A stretch of 11,365 nt of DNA from JAPSGM01 sp036556985 (GCA_036556985.1 DATBIK010000108.1:1-11365), one strand, 5' to 3'; positions 1 to 7,274 are shown, numbered from the stretch's first letter. Made by a program: numbers and translations. The notes: a model not told the origin generated them from the sequence alone.

Positions 1-74
1 TGATCCCGGCCTTCGGGTACCTGGCGCGACCGTTCGTGCCGAGCGAGATCGCCGAGCACCTGGCGCCGCGCTGA
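1..74 (+). CDS. C-terminal end of an unidentified upstream protein (partial)
   Basis: An open frame enters from the left edge, with its first complete codon at position 3, and ends at a TGA at 72-74. It gives 23 residues that include FGYLARPFVPSEIAEHLAPR. Codon use is like that of the following genes. The stop lies 2 nt before the ATG of the glycosylase gene, so this is probably the preceding member of the same operon. The fragment is too short to assign to a family and I do not recognise it. Confidence 0.55.
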   Translation, partial: IPAFGYLARPFVPSEIAEHLAPR

Positions 75-76
75 CG

Positions 77-703
77 ATGAGCGCGGCCGGCGTTCCGGCA
101 CCGGCCGCCCGGGCGGCGGACGCACGCATCGCCGACCGGAACTGGTTCGATCGGCCGGCGATGGAGGTCGCACGCGACCTGCTCGGCTGCCTGCTCGTCC
201 ACGACGCGCCCGATGGACGGGTCGTCGGACGGCTGGTCGAGGTCGAGGCCTACCAGGGGCCTGAGGACCTCGCTGCCCACTCGGCCCGGGGGCGAACGCC
301 GCGCAACACGGTGATGTTCGGTCCGCCGGGGCATCTCTACGTCTACCTCATCTACGGCCTGCACCACTGCGCGAACGTCGTCTGCGGCCCGGCAGGCAAG
401 CCGGAGGCCGTGCTCCTGCGCGCCGCTGAGATTACCGACGGCCTGCCGCTGGCGACCGCGCGACGCGGCGGGGTGCCGCGAGAGCGGCTCGCCTCCGGCC
501 CGGGGAACCTCGGCGCTGCCTTCGGACTGGACCGGTCGCTGAACGGCGCCGATCTCACCGCTGGCCCGGTCACGATCTCGCGCGGTACGCCACCACGCCG
601 GGTCGCGACACGCCCGCGCATCGGCGTCGACTACGCCGGCACCTGGGCCGCCCGTCCGCTCCGCCTCCTCGATCCCGATGACCCGCACGTCTCCCGCCGC
701 TGA
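77..703 (+). CDS. mpg: DNA-3-methyladenine glycosylase (AAG/MPG family)
   Basis: A 208-residue monofunctional base-excision glycosylase that would remove alkylated purines such as 3-methyladenine, and often hypoxanthine, leaving an abasic site. Visible family motifs are RPAMEVARDLLG (27-37 region), VEVEAYQGPED (54-64), AAHSARGRTPRN (66-77), LYVYLIYG (87-94) and SGPGNLGAAFG (140-150). By alignment from memory to human AAG, E57 is the water-activating glutamate (human E125). Y59, H68 and Y90 match human Y127, H136 and Y159, so the active site looks intact. Length is normal for bacterial members. The ATG lies 2 nt after the previous stop and has no clear Shine-Dalgarno, which suggests translational coupling. 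The 3' end overlaps mutS2 by 26 nt. The first 20 residues are Ala-rich and probably lie outside the fold. Confidence 0.95.
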   Translation: MSAAGVPAPAARAADARIADRNWFDRPAMEVARDLLGCLLVHDAPDGRVVGRLVEVEAYQGPEDLAAHSARGRTPRNTVMFGPPGHLYVYLIYGLHHCANVVCGPAGKPEAVLLRAAEITDGLPLATARRGGVPRERLASGPGNLGAAFGLDRSLNGADLTAGPVTISRGTPPRRVATRPRIGVDYAGTWAARPLRLLDPDDPHVSRR

Positions 704-3119
704 AGCCGATGCCGCCGGCATCGCCGCGGACGCCGGCACGCTGCGGGCGCTCGAGTTCGCGGCGGTCGTCGAGCAACTCGCCGCGCTGACCGCGTTCGCG
801 CCCTCGCGCGAGGCGGCTGTGGCAACCCTCCCGTCCGCGGACCCTGTCGTCGTCGGTCTCTGGCAGGACCAGACCGATGAGGCCGTCCGCCTCCTCGACG
901 AGCAGGCGCAGGCCAGCATCGGGGGAGCACGGGACATCCGTGCCGCCATCGGCCGCGCACGACGTGGCGGCCGCCTGGCAGCCGCAGACCTGCTCGACAT
1001 CGCCGAGACGTGCCGCGCCACCGGCCTCTTCGCCGACCGGCTCGCCGCGTGGCGCGGCCGGCACCTCGCCGAGCTGCGCGACGAGCTCGACCCCGCGCCA
1101 CCGCTCCGTGAACGGATCGAGCGCAGCGTCGACGAGACCGGAGAGCTGCTCGACAGCGCCTCGCCTGAGCTTGCCGCCATCCGCAAGCGGCTGCGCACCG
1201 CGCAGGACCGGGTGCGCGAGCGACTGAACGCCATGCTGCGCTCGACCGACATGGCCGGCGTCATCGGCGAGGCGATCGTGACGGTGCGCGCCGGCCGTTA
1301 CGTGATCCCCATCCGCGCCGAGGCCAAGGGCCGGCTGAAGGGCATCGTGCACGACCAGAGCGCCTCGGGCGCGACCCTCTTCGTCGAGCCGCTGTCGGTC
1401 GTGGAGCTGAACAACACCTGGACGCAGGCCACGCTCGACGCGACCCGCGAAGAGGAACGCATCCTCGACGAGCTGTCGCGCGAGGTCGAGGCGCGCGGGG
1501 AGTCGCTGTCCGACTCGCTCGAGGCGCTGGCGCGCGCCGACGTGTGGATGGCCCGGGCCCGGCTCGCCATGCAGATGGACGGGACGCGTCCGGCGCTGGC
1601 GGAGGACGCCACCGAGCTCCTCTCCGCCCGCCACCCGCTGCTCGGACCCGGTGCCGTGCCCATCGACCTGCGCCTCGGGGAGCGGTTCGGTTATCGGGCC
1701 ATGGTCGTCACCGGGCCGAATACCGGCGGCAAGACGGTGTCGCTGAAGACGCTCGGCCTGCTCGTGCTCATGCACCAGGCGGGGCTGCGCGTGCCGGCCG
1801 CCGACGGGGCCCGGCTGCCGGTGTTCACACGGGTCATGGCCGACATCGGCGACGAGCAGAGCATCGCCCAGTCCCTGTCGACCTTCTCGAGCCACCTGCG
1901 CAATGTCGTCCGCTTCGTCGCCGCCGCCGATGCCGGCAGCCTCGTCCTCCTCGACGAGATCGGCGCCGGGACCGACCCGACCGAGGGCTCGGCCCTGGCC
2001 ATGGCGATCGTCGAGCGACTGCTCGCGGCCGGCGCCACGGTGGCGGCCACGACCCATTACGCCGAGCTGAAGACGTTCGCCCAGGAGCACGAGCTCGTGA
2101 CGAACGCGAGCGTCGCGTTCGACGTCCAGACGCTGCGGCCGACGTACCGGCTCGAGATCGGGCTGCCCGGCAAGTCTCAGGCGTTCGCCATCGCCGAGCG
2201 GCTGGGGCTGCCCGGTGACATCCTCGCCGATGCGCGGTCGCGCCTTGCCGCCGAGCACGTCTCGATGGAGGAGACCCTCGCCGCCCTGGCCCGGACGGAG
2301 GAGGAGCGGGCCGCCGAGCTCGAGGAGGCCCGACGTGCCCGCCAGGCGGCCGAGGAGGACCGCGGACTGGCCCGCAGCGGGGTGGGACGGGCGCGGCGCG
2401 AAGCGGCCGAGGTGCTCGCGGACGCGCGCCGGGCCGCCGACGAGCTGCTCGCCAGGGCCGAGCGCGAGGTGGCCGAGGTCCGGCGCGAGCTGACACGACA
2501 GCGCAACCTGGCCGGCTCCCGCGCACGCTCGACGCCGGCCACCCCGGCCGCCACCGCGTTCGACGAGCTCGCCGAGCGGGCGGCGCGGGCGCGTGCTGAC
2601 GCCACCAAGGCGGGCACCGAGGCCACGGCTTCTGACACGGAGGAGGGAGCGGGGGAGCATGTCCAGCCGCGGGTTGGGCTGTGGGGCCGGAGCATCACGT
2701 TGGGGAGCGTCGGCCGCATCGTGGAGGTCAGCGGGCGCACCGGCCGCGTCACGCTCGAGACGGACGGGCCGCGCGTCGTGGTGCCGGCGGACGACGTCGA
2801 GGTCGTGCCCGAGCCGATCAGCGGTCCGACGCCGCGCGACCGCGAGGCGGAGGAGCTGCGGCGGCGCGCCGCGGCACGCATCTCCCCGCGCCTCGACCTG
2901 CGCGGCGAGCGGGTCGAGTCCGCGCTCGAGCAGCTGAGCGGCTACCTCGACGAAGCGCTCCTCGCCGGTCTCGACGAGGCGGTCGTCCTGCACGGTGCCG
3001 GCACCGGCGCGCTGCGCCGTGCGATTCGCGAGTATCTCGCCGACCACCCGCGGGTGCGCGCCACGCGCCCGGGTCGCAGGGAGGAGGGTGGCGACCAGGC
3101 CACCGTCGCCCAGCTCTAG
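678..3119 (+). CDS. mutS2: MutS2 family ATPase/endonuclease
   Basis: An 813-residue MutS2, slightly longer than the usual size of about 780. It starts with the typical core (TLRALEFAAVVEQLA). The lever/clamp region includes GRYVIPIRAEAKGRLKGIVH and SGATLFVEP. Walker A GPNTGGKT is at 346-353 and Walker B LVLLDEIGAGTDP starts at 422, followed by a TTHYAELK motif. A charged Glu/Arg/Ala-rich coiled-coil stretch lies at about 520-650 and a KOW-like segment at about 665-712. The C-terminal Smr domain has LDLRG at 739-743 and HGAGTGALR at 772-780, so the nuclease motifs are present. Family members bind branched DNA and suppress recombination; in Bacillus, MutS2 has also been reported to act on collided ribosomes. 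No Shine-Dalgarno is seen, and the start overlaps the glycosylase gene by 26 nt, which fits coupled translation. No other in-frame ATG lies before the conserved N-terminus. The TAG stop directly abuts the convergent PBP stop. Confidence 0.96.
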   Translation: MTRTSPAAEADAAGIAADAGTLRALEFAAVVEQLAALTAFAPSREAAVATLPSADPVVVGLWQDQTDEAVRLLDEQAQASIGGARDIRAAIGRARRGGRLAAADLLDIAETCRATGLFADRLAAWRGRHLAELRDELDPAPPLRERIERSVDETGELLDSASPELAAIRKRLRTAQDRVRERLNAMLRSTDMAGVIGEAIVTVRAGRYVIPIRAEAKGRLKGIVHDQSASGATLFVEPLSVVELNNTWTQATLDATREEERILDELSREVEARGESLSDSLEALARADVWMARARLAMQMDGTRPALAEDATELLSARHPLLGPGAVPIDLRLGERFGYRAMVVTGPNTGGKTVSLKTLGLLVLMHQAGLRVPAADGARLPVFTRVMADIGDEQSIAQSLSTFSSHLRNVVRFVAAADAGSLVLLDEIGAGTDPTEGSALAMAIVERLLAAGATVAATTHYAELKTFAQEHELVTNASVAFDVQTLRPTYRLEIGLPGKSQAFAIAERLGLPGDILADARSRLAAEHVSMEETLAALARTEEERAAELEEARRARQAAEEDRGLARSGVGRARREAAEVLADARRAADELLARAEREVAEVRRELTRQRNLAGSRARSTPATPAATAFDELAERAARARADATKAGTEATASDTEEGAGEHVQPRVGLWGRSITLGSVGRIVEVSGRTGRVTLETDGPRVVVPADDVEVVPEPISGPTPRDREAEELRRRAAARISPRLDLRGERVESALEQLSGYLDEALLAGLDEAVVLHGAGTGALRRAIREYLADHPRVRATRPGRREEGGDQATVAQL

Positions 3120-5810
3120 CTAGGGCTCCGGCGTGGGGGTCGGCGTGGGAAGCGGTGGTGTCGGCACGAGCGGCGTCGGCGTGGGAACCGGCGTCTCGCT
3201 CGGGATCGGCGTGGCCGTCGGGGTGGGGGACGGCGACGGCGTGGGCGTCGAGGTCGGGACCTCGCCCGGCGTGCACGTCTCGGTGGGCGCCAGCGGCGCG
3301 TCGAGCGGCTCGAGCGGGAACCGGTCGATCTGCCGCTCCCGGCCCTGCCAGCGCTCGATCCAGCGGTCGTTGGCGCGATCCCAGGTCGGATGGTGGTCCT
3401 CGTAGTCGCCGAGGTCGAGATAGACCCCCTCACGCGGCTCAGGGTCGTCGCCGTCGCCGGTCGTCTCGAAGTCGCCGCAGCCCTCCTGCCAGATCTTGCC
3501 GGTCTCGGCCTCGATACGGAGCGAGCGATGGATGTCGTCCTGCTCGGTGGGCCGATGCGTCTCGTCGAAGACTTCGGTGATGGTGCCGATCGTCTCCTCT
3601 CCGGGGAGCATGCCGCTCATGCGGTCGACCTCGAGCTCGACGATGCCGCCGGGCCGCGGGAAGTCACGGATCGGCAGCTCGTTGTGCGCGGCGACCTCGG
3701 CCATGTAGTCGTGCCAGATGAACGTGGGCCCGTCGGCGGCGAAGACGTCGGCGATCGCCGAGAAGTCGCTGTTGCCGACCCACACGCCGGTGACGATGGC
3801 GCCCTCGTCGACGCTCTCGTCCTCGTCGGGGGCGAAGAAGCCGAAGGCCTGGAGGTCGCGGAAGTCGTTCGTGGTGCCGGTCTTCAGCGTGGCCGGCCGG
3901 CGGCCCTCGTCGGACGTGATCTGGAAGGAGGGACCCCAGATCGAGTTGGCCTGCGGGTCGGTGTTGTCGGCCAAGATGTCGGTGACGAGGTAGGCCGACT
4001 GCGCCGACATGACCCGCTGCGGCTCGGGGGCGTCGGTGGCGCGATCGTAAATGACCTCGCCGTTGCGGTCGGTGATGGTCTGGATCATGTACGGCTCGGC
4101 GAGGATGCCGCCGTTCGCCATGGCGCCGTACGCGGCCGCCAGGTCGAGCTGGTGGACGCCGATGGTGCCCAGCGTGAGCGAGGGCACCGCCACCTCGTCG
4201 GCCTGGCGCGGGTCCCACTCCAGGCCGAGCCGCTCGGCCATCTCGACCACCCGCTCGGTGCCGATGAGCTGCTGCGCCTTGGCGACCGGGATGTTCAGCG
4301 AGTACTTCAGCGCGTCCCGCACGCGGACCGGGCCGCGTTCGCGGTTGTCGGCGTTCGGCACCTCGTAGCCGTCGACGATCTCGCCCTCGACATCCATGAA
4401 CATGGTGGCCGGTGTGATCGTGCCGGTCTCGAAACCGGTGGCGTAGGTGATCGGCTTGAAGGCCGACCCGGACTGCCGGTACGCCTGGCCGACCACGTCG
4501 TACGCGGGCTGGTGCTCATCCGTGGACTCGCCGTAGTAGTTCGCGCTGCCGACGTAGGCGAGGACCGCCCCGGTGCGGTAGTTGAGCGTCACGAGCGCGT
4601 CGTTGTGGATGTTCCTGCCCTGGAGGCGCTGGATCCAGCCGAACGCCTCCTGGCCGTACTTTTCGATCAGCCGCTGGTCGCTGAGCCGATCCATGTCGTA
4701 GGCGACGCCGGCCCACTTCTCGGCGAAGACCTGGTAGCCCTCGTAGTCGAGCGTGGTCACGATCTCGAGGCCGGCGGTGTCGAGCGCCTCCTCGCTGCCG
4801 AGCAGCTCGGCCGCCTCGCTGCGCACGGCGTACACGAAGTGCGGCGCCCGGTAGCGCGACTCGCGCTGGCGGGCGAGGATGATCGGCTCCGCGAAGGCGG
4901 CATCGGCCTCGGCCTGGGTGATGTACTCCGACCTGACCATGCTCGCCAGCACGATCCGCTGCGTCTCCTTGGCGCCCGCGGTCTCCGGCAGGACCAGCCG
5001 CCGACGTCCGTCGACGCGCTCGATGACCGCCTCGGCGGTCGGGTCCAGACGGCTCGGGGCGCGCACCAGCGAGACCACGAGCGCCGCCTCGGCCAGCGTC
5101 ACCTGGTCGCGCTCGGCGTCGGAGGTGATGTCCTTGCCGAAGTACGCCTCGACCGCCGCGGCGATGCCGTACGCCTGGTTCCCGTAGTAGACCTGGTTCA
5201 TGTACATCTCGAGGAGCTGCCGCTTGCCCTCCTCGCCGGGATAGGCGTTGCCGACGCGCAGCGCGAGGATCGCCTCCTTGATCTTCCGCTCCAGGATCCG
5301 ATCAGGGTCGGTCATCAGCTCCGGGTCGAGGAGCCGGTTGCGGACCAGCTGCTGGCAGATGGTCGAGGCGCCGGAGACGATGTCGTCGGCGATGAAATTC
5401 TGGTAGGCGGCGCGCAGGATGCCCTTGAAGTCGATGCACGGGTTCGACCAGAAGGTTCGGTCCTCGGCGGCCACCTGGGCGTCGATGAGGATCTGTGGGA
5501 TGTCCTCGAGGGCGACCACTTCGCGCCGCTCGGCGGCGAAGGAGGCGAGCTCCTGGCCATCCGCGGACAGGACGCGCGAGCCCTCGACCAGGGTGAAGTC
5601 CTCGATGTCAGTCGCGTTGCGCAGTCCGCTCGTGTATGACGCGTACAACGCCAGCAGCCCGATGAACAGCGCCACGGCGAGCACGCCGAAAGCGCCGAGA
5701 ATGAGCATCGGCAGGTAGGCGGGGGATGCGGCCGGGCGACGGCCGACCTGTGCACCGGCAGCCGGTGCGCGCCTCGGGTAGCCGCCTCGCGGCGGCGGGC
5801 GTCGGGACAT
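3120..5810 (-). CDS. Class A penicillin-binding protein (bifunctional transglycosylase/transpeptidase, PBP1A-like)
   Basis: An 896-residue peptidoglycan synthase that polymerises lipid II and cross-links stem peptides outside the membrane. A basic, Pro-rich cytoplasmic head (1-33) precedes one membrane anchor at about 34-57. The GT51 domain has EDRTF at 116-120 (catalytic E116), GASTICQQLVRN at 147-158 and RKIKE at 175-179 (second catalytic E179), then MYMNQVYYG and YFGKDIT. The transpeptidase has SAFK at 449-452 (nucleophile S449), SLN at 504-506 and KTGTT at 643-647, so both activities look intact. After about residue 730 comes a family-variable region, then a low-complexity Pro/Thr tail (851-896). 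The only four cysteines are C125, C152, C778 and C846. C152 replaces the common Thr of the STITQQ-type motif. The start has no Shine-Dalgarno; a TACAGT hexamer 9 nt upstream suggests a leaderless or nearly leaderless mRNA. The gene is divergent from tyrS. Confidence 0.96.
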   Translation of the reverse strand: MSRRPPPRGGYPRRAPAAGAQVGRRPAASPAYLPMLILGAFGVLAVALFIGLLALYASYTSGLRNATDIEDFTLVEGSRVLSADGQELASFAAERREVVALEDIPQILIDAQVAAEDRTFWSNPCIDFKGILRAAYQNFIADDIVSGASTICQQLVRNRLLDPELMTDPDRILERKIKEAILALRVGNAYPGEEGKRQLLEMYMNQVYYGNQAYGIAAAVEAYFGKDITSDAERDQVTLAEAALVVSLVRAPSRLDPTAEAVIERVDGRRRLVLPETAGAKETQRIVLASMVRSEYITQAEADAAFAEPIILARQRESRYRAPHFVYAVRSEAAELLGSEEALDTAGLEIVTTLDYEGYQVFAEKWAGVAYDMDRLSDQRLIEKYGQEAFGWIQRLQGRNIHNDALVTLNYRTGAVLAYVGSANYYGESTDEHQPAYDVVGQAYRQSGSAFKPITYATGFETGTITPATMFMDVEGEIVDGYEVPNADNRERGPVRVRDALKYSLNIPVAKAQQLIGTERVVEMAERLGLEWDPRQADEVAVPSLTLGTIGVHQLDLAAAYGAMANGGILAEPYMIQTITDRNGEVIYDRATDAPEPQRVMSAQSAYLVTDILADNTDPQANSIWGPSFQITSDEGRRPATLKTGTTNDFRDLQAFGFFAPDEDESVDEGAIVTGVWVGNSDFSAIADVFAADGPTFIWHDYMAEVAAHNELPIRDFPRPGGIVELEVDRMSGMLPGEETIGTITEVFDETHRPTEQDDIHRSLRIEAETGKIWQEGCGDFETTGDGDDPEPREGVYLDLGDYEDHHPTWDRANDRWIERWQGRERQIDRFPLEPLDAPLAPTETCTPGEVPTSTPTPSPSPTPTATPIPSETPVPTPTPLVPTPPLPTPTPTPEP
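3123..3260 (-). repeat. Low-complexity Pro/Thr-rich coding tail of the PBP
   Basis: This stretch encodes the last 46 residues of the PBP (851-896), made almost only of Pro, Thr, Ser, Val and Ala in TP/SP steps. The + strand is correspondingly G-rich, with repeated GGCGTGGG-like units and runs of up to five G. Such tails are common on surface-exposed domains, where they act as flexible wall-spanning linkers or possible O-glycosylation sites; that role is inference here. The repeat makes length variation between relatives likely. Because it lies just past the mutS2 stop, the G-rich strand would be part of any mutS2 read-through transcript. Confidence 0.8.
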
Positions 5811-5819
5811 CGGCTGCCG

Positions 5820-5825
5820 ACTGTA
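5820..5825 (-). promoter_or_regulatory. Probable -10 element (TACAGT) of the PBP gene
   Basis: On the minus strand, TACAGT fits the TANNNT pattern and lies 9 nt upstream of the PBP ATG. The transcript would start about 0-3 nt before the ATG, and no Shine-Dalgarno is present, which fits leaderless translation. No convincing -35 is seen: at a 17-bp spacing that position is occupied by the tyrS -10. This is inferred from sequence alone. Confidence 0.5.
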
Positions 5826-5838
5826 GCACGGGACGTGC
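5826..5838. promoter_or_regulatory. Operator-like dyad GCACG-GGA-CGTGC
   Basis: A perfect inverted repeat with 5-nt arms and a 3-nt centre lies between the two divergent -10 elements, upstream of both start sites. A protein bound here would cover the -35 region of both promoters. The binding protein is unknown. With arms this short in G+C-rich DNA, a chance palindrome cannot be excluded. Confidence 0.35.
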
Positions 5839-5842
5839 CGCC

Positions 5843-5848
5843 TATACT
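5843..5848 (+). promoter_or_regulatory. Probable -10 element (TATACT) of tyrS
   Basis: TATACT differs from the consensus at one base and stands out in G+C-rich surroundings. It lies 9 nt upstream of the tyrS ATG, and no purine-rich ribosome-binding site lies between, so the tyrS mRNA is probably leaderless or nearly so. A -35 at 17-bp spacing would be ACTGTA, which is poor and is also the complement of the PBP -10. No T-box leader can fit in this space. Confidence 0.6.
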
Positions 5849-5857
5849 CAGTCGCCC

Positions 5858-7132
5858 ATGGCGGCTCCCATCCTTGATGACCTGCGCTGGCGAGGCCTCA
5901 TCGCGAACAGCACCGATGCGGCCGCGCTCGCGGCCGCGCTTGACGCCGGACCGATCACCTTCTACTGCGGCTTCGATCCCACCGCCCCGTCGCTGCATTT
6001 CGGCAACCTCGTCCAGCTCGTGACGATGCGCCGCTTCCAGCAGGCCGGCCACCGTCCGATCGCGGTCGTCGGCGGCGCGACCGGCCTGGTGGGCGACCCG
6101 TCCGGCAAGTCCGCCGAGCGCTCGCTGAACGAGGTCGAGGTGGTCGAGGCCTGGGTGGAGCGCATCCGCGCCCAGATCGGGCACCTGCTCGACTTCGCCG
6201 GCGACAACCCGGCGCGGATCGCGAACAACCTGGACTGGACCCGCGACCTGTCGACGATCGCGTTCCTGCGCGACATCGGCAAGCATTTCAGCGTGGCGCG
6301 CATGCTCGAGAAGGAGGCCGTGGCGGCCCGCGTCTCCGACGAGGGCATCAGCTTCACCGAGTTCAGCTACCAGATCCTGCAGGCAATGGACTACCTGGAG
6401 CTGTACCGGCGCCACGGCTGCGTGCTCCAGACGGGCGGTTCGGACCAGTGGGGCAACCTCACCGCGGGGGTCGACCTCATTCGCCGCGTGGAGCGCGCGT
6501 CGGTCCATGCCCTCGCCACGCCGCTTGTCACCCGCTCGGACGGCACGAAGTACGGCAAGACCGAGTCCGGCGCCGTCTTCCTGGACCCCGAGATGACGTC
6601 GCCGTTCGCCTTCTACCAGTACTTCCTCAACCAGGCCGATGCCGACGTCGTCGCGCTGCTGAAGGTCTTCAGCTTCCGCTCACCGGAGGCGATCGACGAG
6701 CTGGCTCGCGCGGTCGAAGAGCGCCCCGAGGCGCGCGAGGCGCAGCGCGTCCTGGCCGAGGAGCTCACCGCCATGGTCCACGGCGCCGACGAGGCGGCAC
6801 GCGCACAGGCCGCCAGCGAGGCGGTCTTCGGCAGCGGGGACCTGGCGACGGTCGATGAGCGGACCCTGGCCGCCGCGGTGGCCGACCTGCCGCAGGCGAC
6901 GGTGAATGCCGCCGCGCCCTCCGTGCTCGACCTCCTGGTGGCGACGGGTCTCGCGTCCAGCCGATCCGACGCGCGCCGCACCCTGGCGGAGGGCGGCGCC
7001 TACGTCAACAACGAGCGGGTCACCGATCCGGGCTGGGTACCGGGCGAGGCAGCCTTCCTGCACGGCCGCTGGCTCGTGCTTCGGCGCGGCAAGCGACGCC
7101 TCGCGATCGCGGCACGAGCTGACCTGCGCTGA
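5858..7132 (+). CDS. tyrS: Tyrosine-tRNA ligase
   Basis: A 424-residue class I aminoacyl-tRNA synthetase that charges tRNA-Tyr with tyrosine in the cytoplasm. FYCGFDPTAPSLHFGN (35-50) carries the HIGH-equivalent HFGN at 47-50. YQILQAMD (171-178) and GSDQWGN (194-200) form the tyrosine pocket, and the KMSKS-equivalent loop is KYGKT at 231-235. This is the Bacillus-type TyrS subgroup with HxGN/KxGKT signatures. A C-terminal S4-like RNA-binding domain spans about 354-415 (LASSRSDARRTLAEGGAYVN). Length is normal. The ATG at 5858 is chosen because the conserved N-terminus begins directly after it and the TATACT box lies just upstream; a longer in-frame extension starting at 5726 would read through the PBP gene on the other strand. 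The gene is convergent with the EF-G2 gene downstream. Confidence 0.97.
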   Translation: MAAPILDDLRWRGLIANSTDAAALAAALDAGPITFYCGFDPTAPSLHFGNLVQLVTMRRFQQAGHRPIAVVGGATGLVGDPSGKSAERSLNEVEVVEAWVERIRAQIGHLLDFAGDNPARIANNLDWTRDLSTIAFLRDIGKHFSVARMLEKEAVAARVSDEGISFTEFSYQILQAMDYLELYRRHGCVLQTGGSDQWGNLTAGVDLIRRVERASVHALATPLVTRSDGTKYGKTESGAVFLDPEMTSPFAFYQYFLNQADADVVALLKVFSFRSPEAIDELARAVEERPEAREAQRVLAEELTAMVHGADEAARAQAASEAVFGSGDLATVDERTLAAAVADLPQATVNAAAPSVLDLLVATGLASSRSDARRTLAEGGAYVNNERVTDPGWVPGEAAFLHGRWLVLRRGKRRLAIAARADLR

Positions 7133-7134
7133 TT

Positions 7135-7151
7135 TCACCAGCAGGTGGTGA
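7135..7151. repeat. Intergenic palindrome, copy 1
   Basis: TCACCA-GCAGG-TGGTGA is an inverted repeat with 6-nt arms and 5-nt spacer, beginning 2 nt after the tyrS stop. It shares its arm sequences and 17-bp length with copies 2 and 3 in the same gap. It could be a protein-binding site, a REP-like element or an mRNA 3' hairpin. It lacks the T-tract of a Rho-independent terminator. Confidence 0.6.
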
Positions 7152-7207
7152 CACCGACACAGATATCACCCGTGCGCGTCCGTTTTCGCCCGAATCTGCC
7201 CCCGTGT

Positions 7208-7224
7208 TCACCACTGGCTGGCAA
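7208..7224. repeat. Intergenic palindrome, copy 2 (half degenerate)
   Basis: TCACCACTGGCTGGCAA aligns over 17 bp with copy 3, with an intact left half and inner TGGCTGG, but the right arm is altered (GGCAA instead of GGTGA). It starts 73 bp after copy 1. It looks like a decayed or half-site version of the same motif. Confidence 0.55.
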
Positions 7225-7257
7225 AACCGAGACGAAACTACCCGTTGGCCGTGGATG

Positions 7258-7274
7258 TCACCAGTGGCTGGTGA
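7258..7274. repeat. Intergenic palindrome, copy 3 (perfect)
   Basis: TCACCAG-TGG-CTGGTGA is a perfect inverted repeat with 7-nt arms, starting 50 bp after copy 2. A second, mutually exclusive pairing is possible in the same place between TGTCAC at 7256-7261 and GTGACA at 7281-7286. No T-tract follows on either strand, so a standard terminator is unlikely. Confidence 0.65.

Noticed and set aside
570..3047. 825-codon open frame on the minus strand opposite mutS2
   Set aside because: It is a shadow frame caused by strong G/C bias at third codon positions. Its translation is Arg/Gly/Leu-rich with no domain, whereas the + strand encodes a complete MutS2.
3390..5639. 749-codon open frame on the + strand opposite the PBP gene
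   Set aside because: The translation is a Val/Asp/Leu/Gly/Arg-rich shadow without recognisable motifs; the minus strand encodes a full class A PBP.
5726..5857. N-terminal extension of tyrS
   Set aside because: TyrS homology starts at the ATG at 5858, and the extension lies over the promoter and the 5' end of the PBP gene.
5315..6508. 397-codon minus-strand frame across tyrS and the PBP start
   Set aside because: It crosses two confirmed genes and the divergent promoter, and shows no family motif.
7135..7274. CRISPR array or attachment site
   Set aside because: Copies are only 17 bp, palindromic, diverged and unevenly spaced, with no cas gene, integrase or tRNA nearby.
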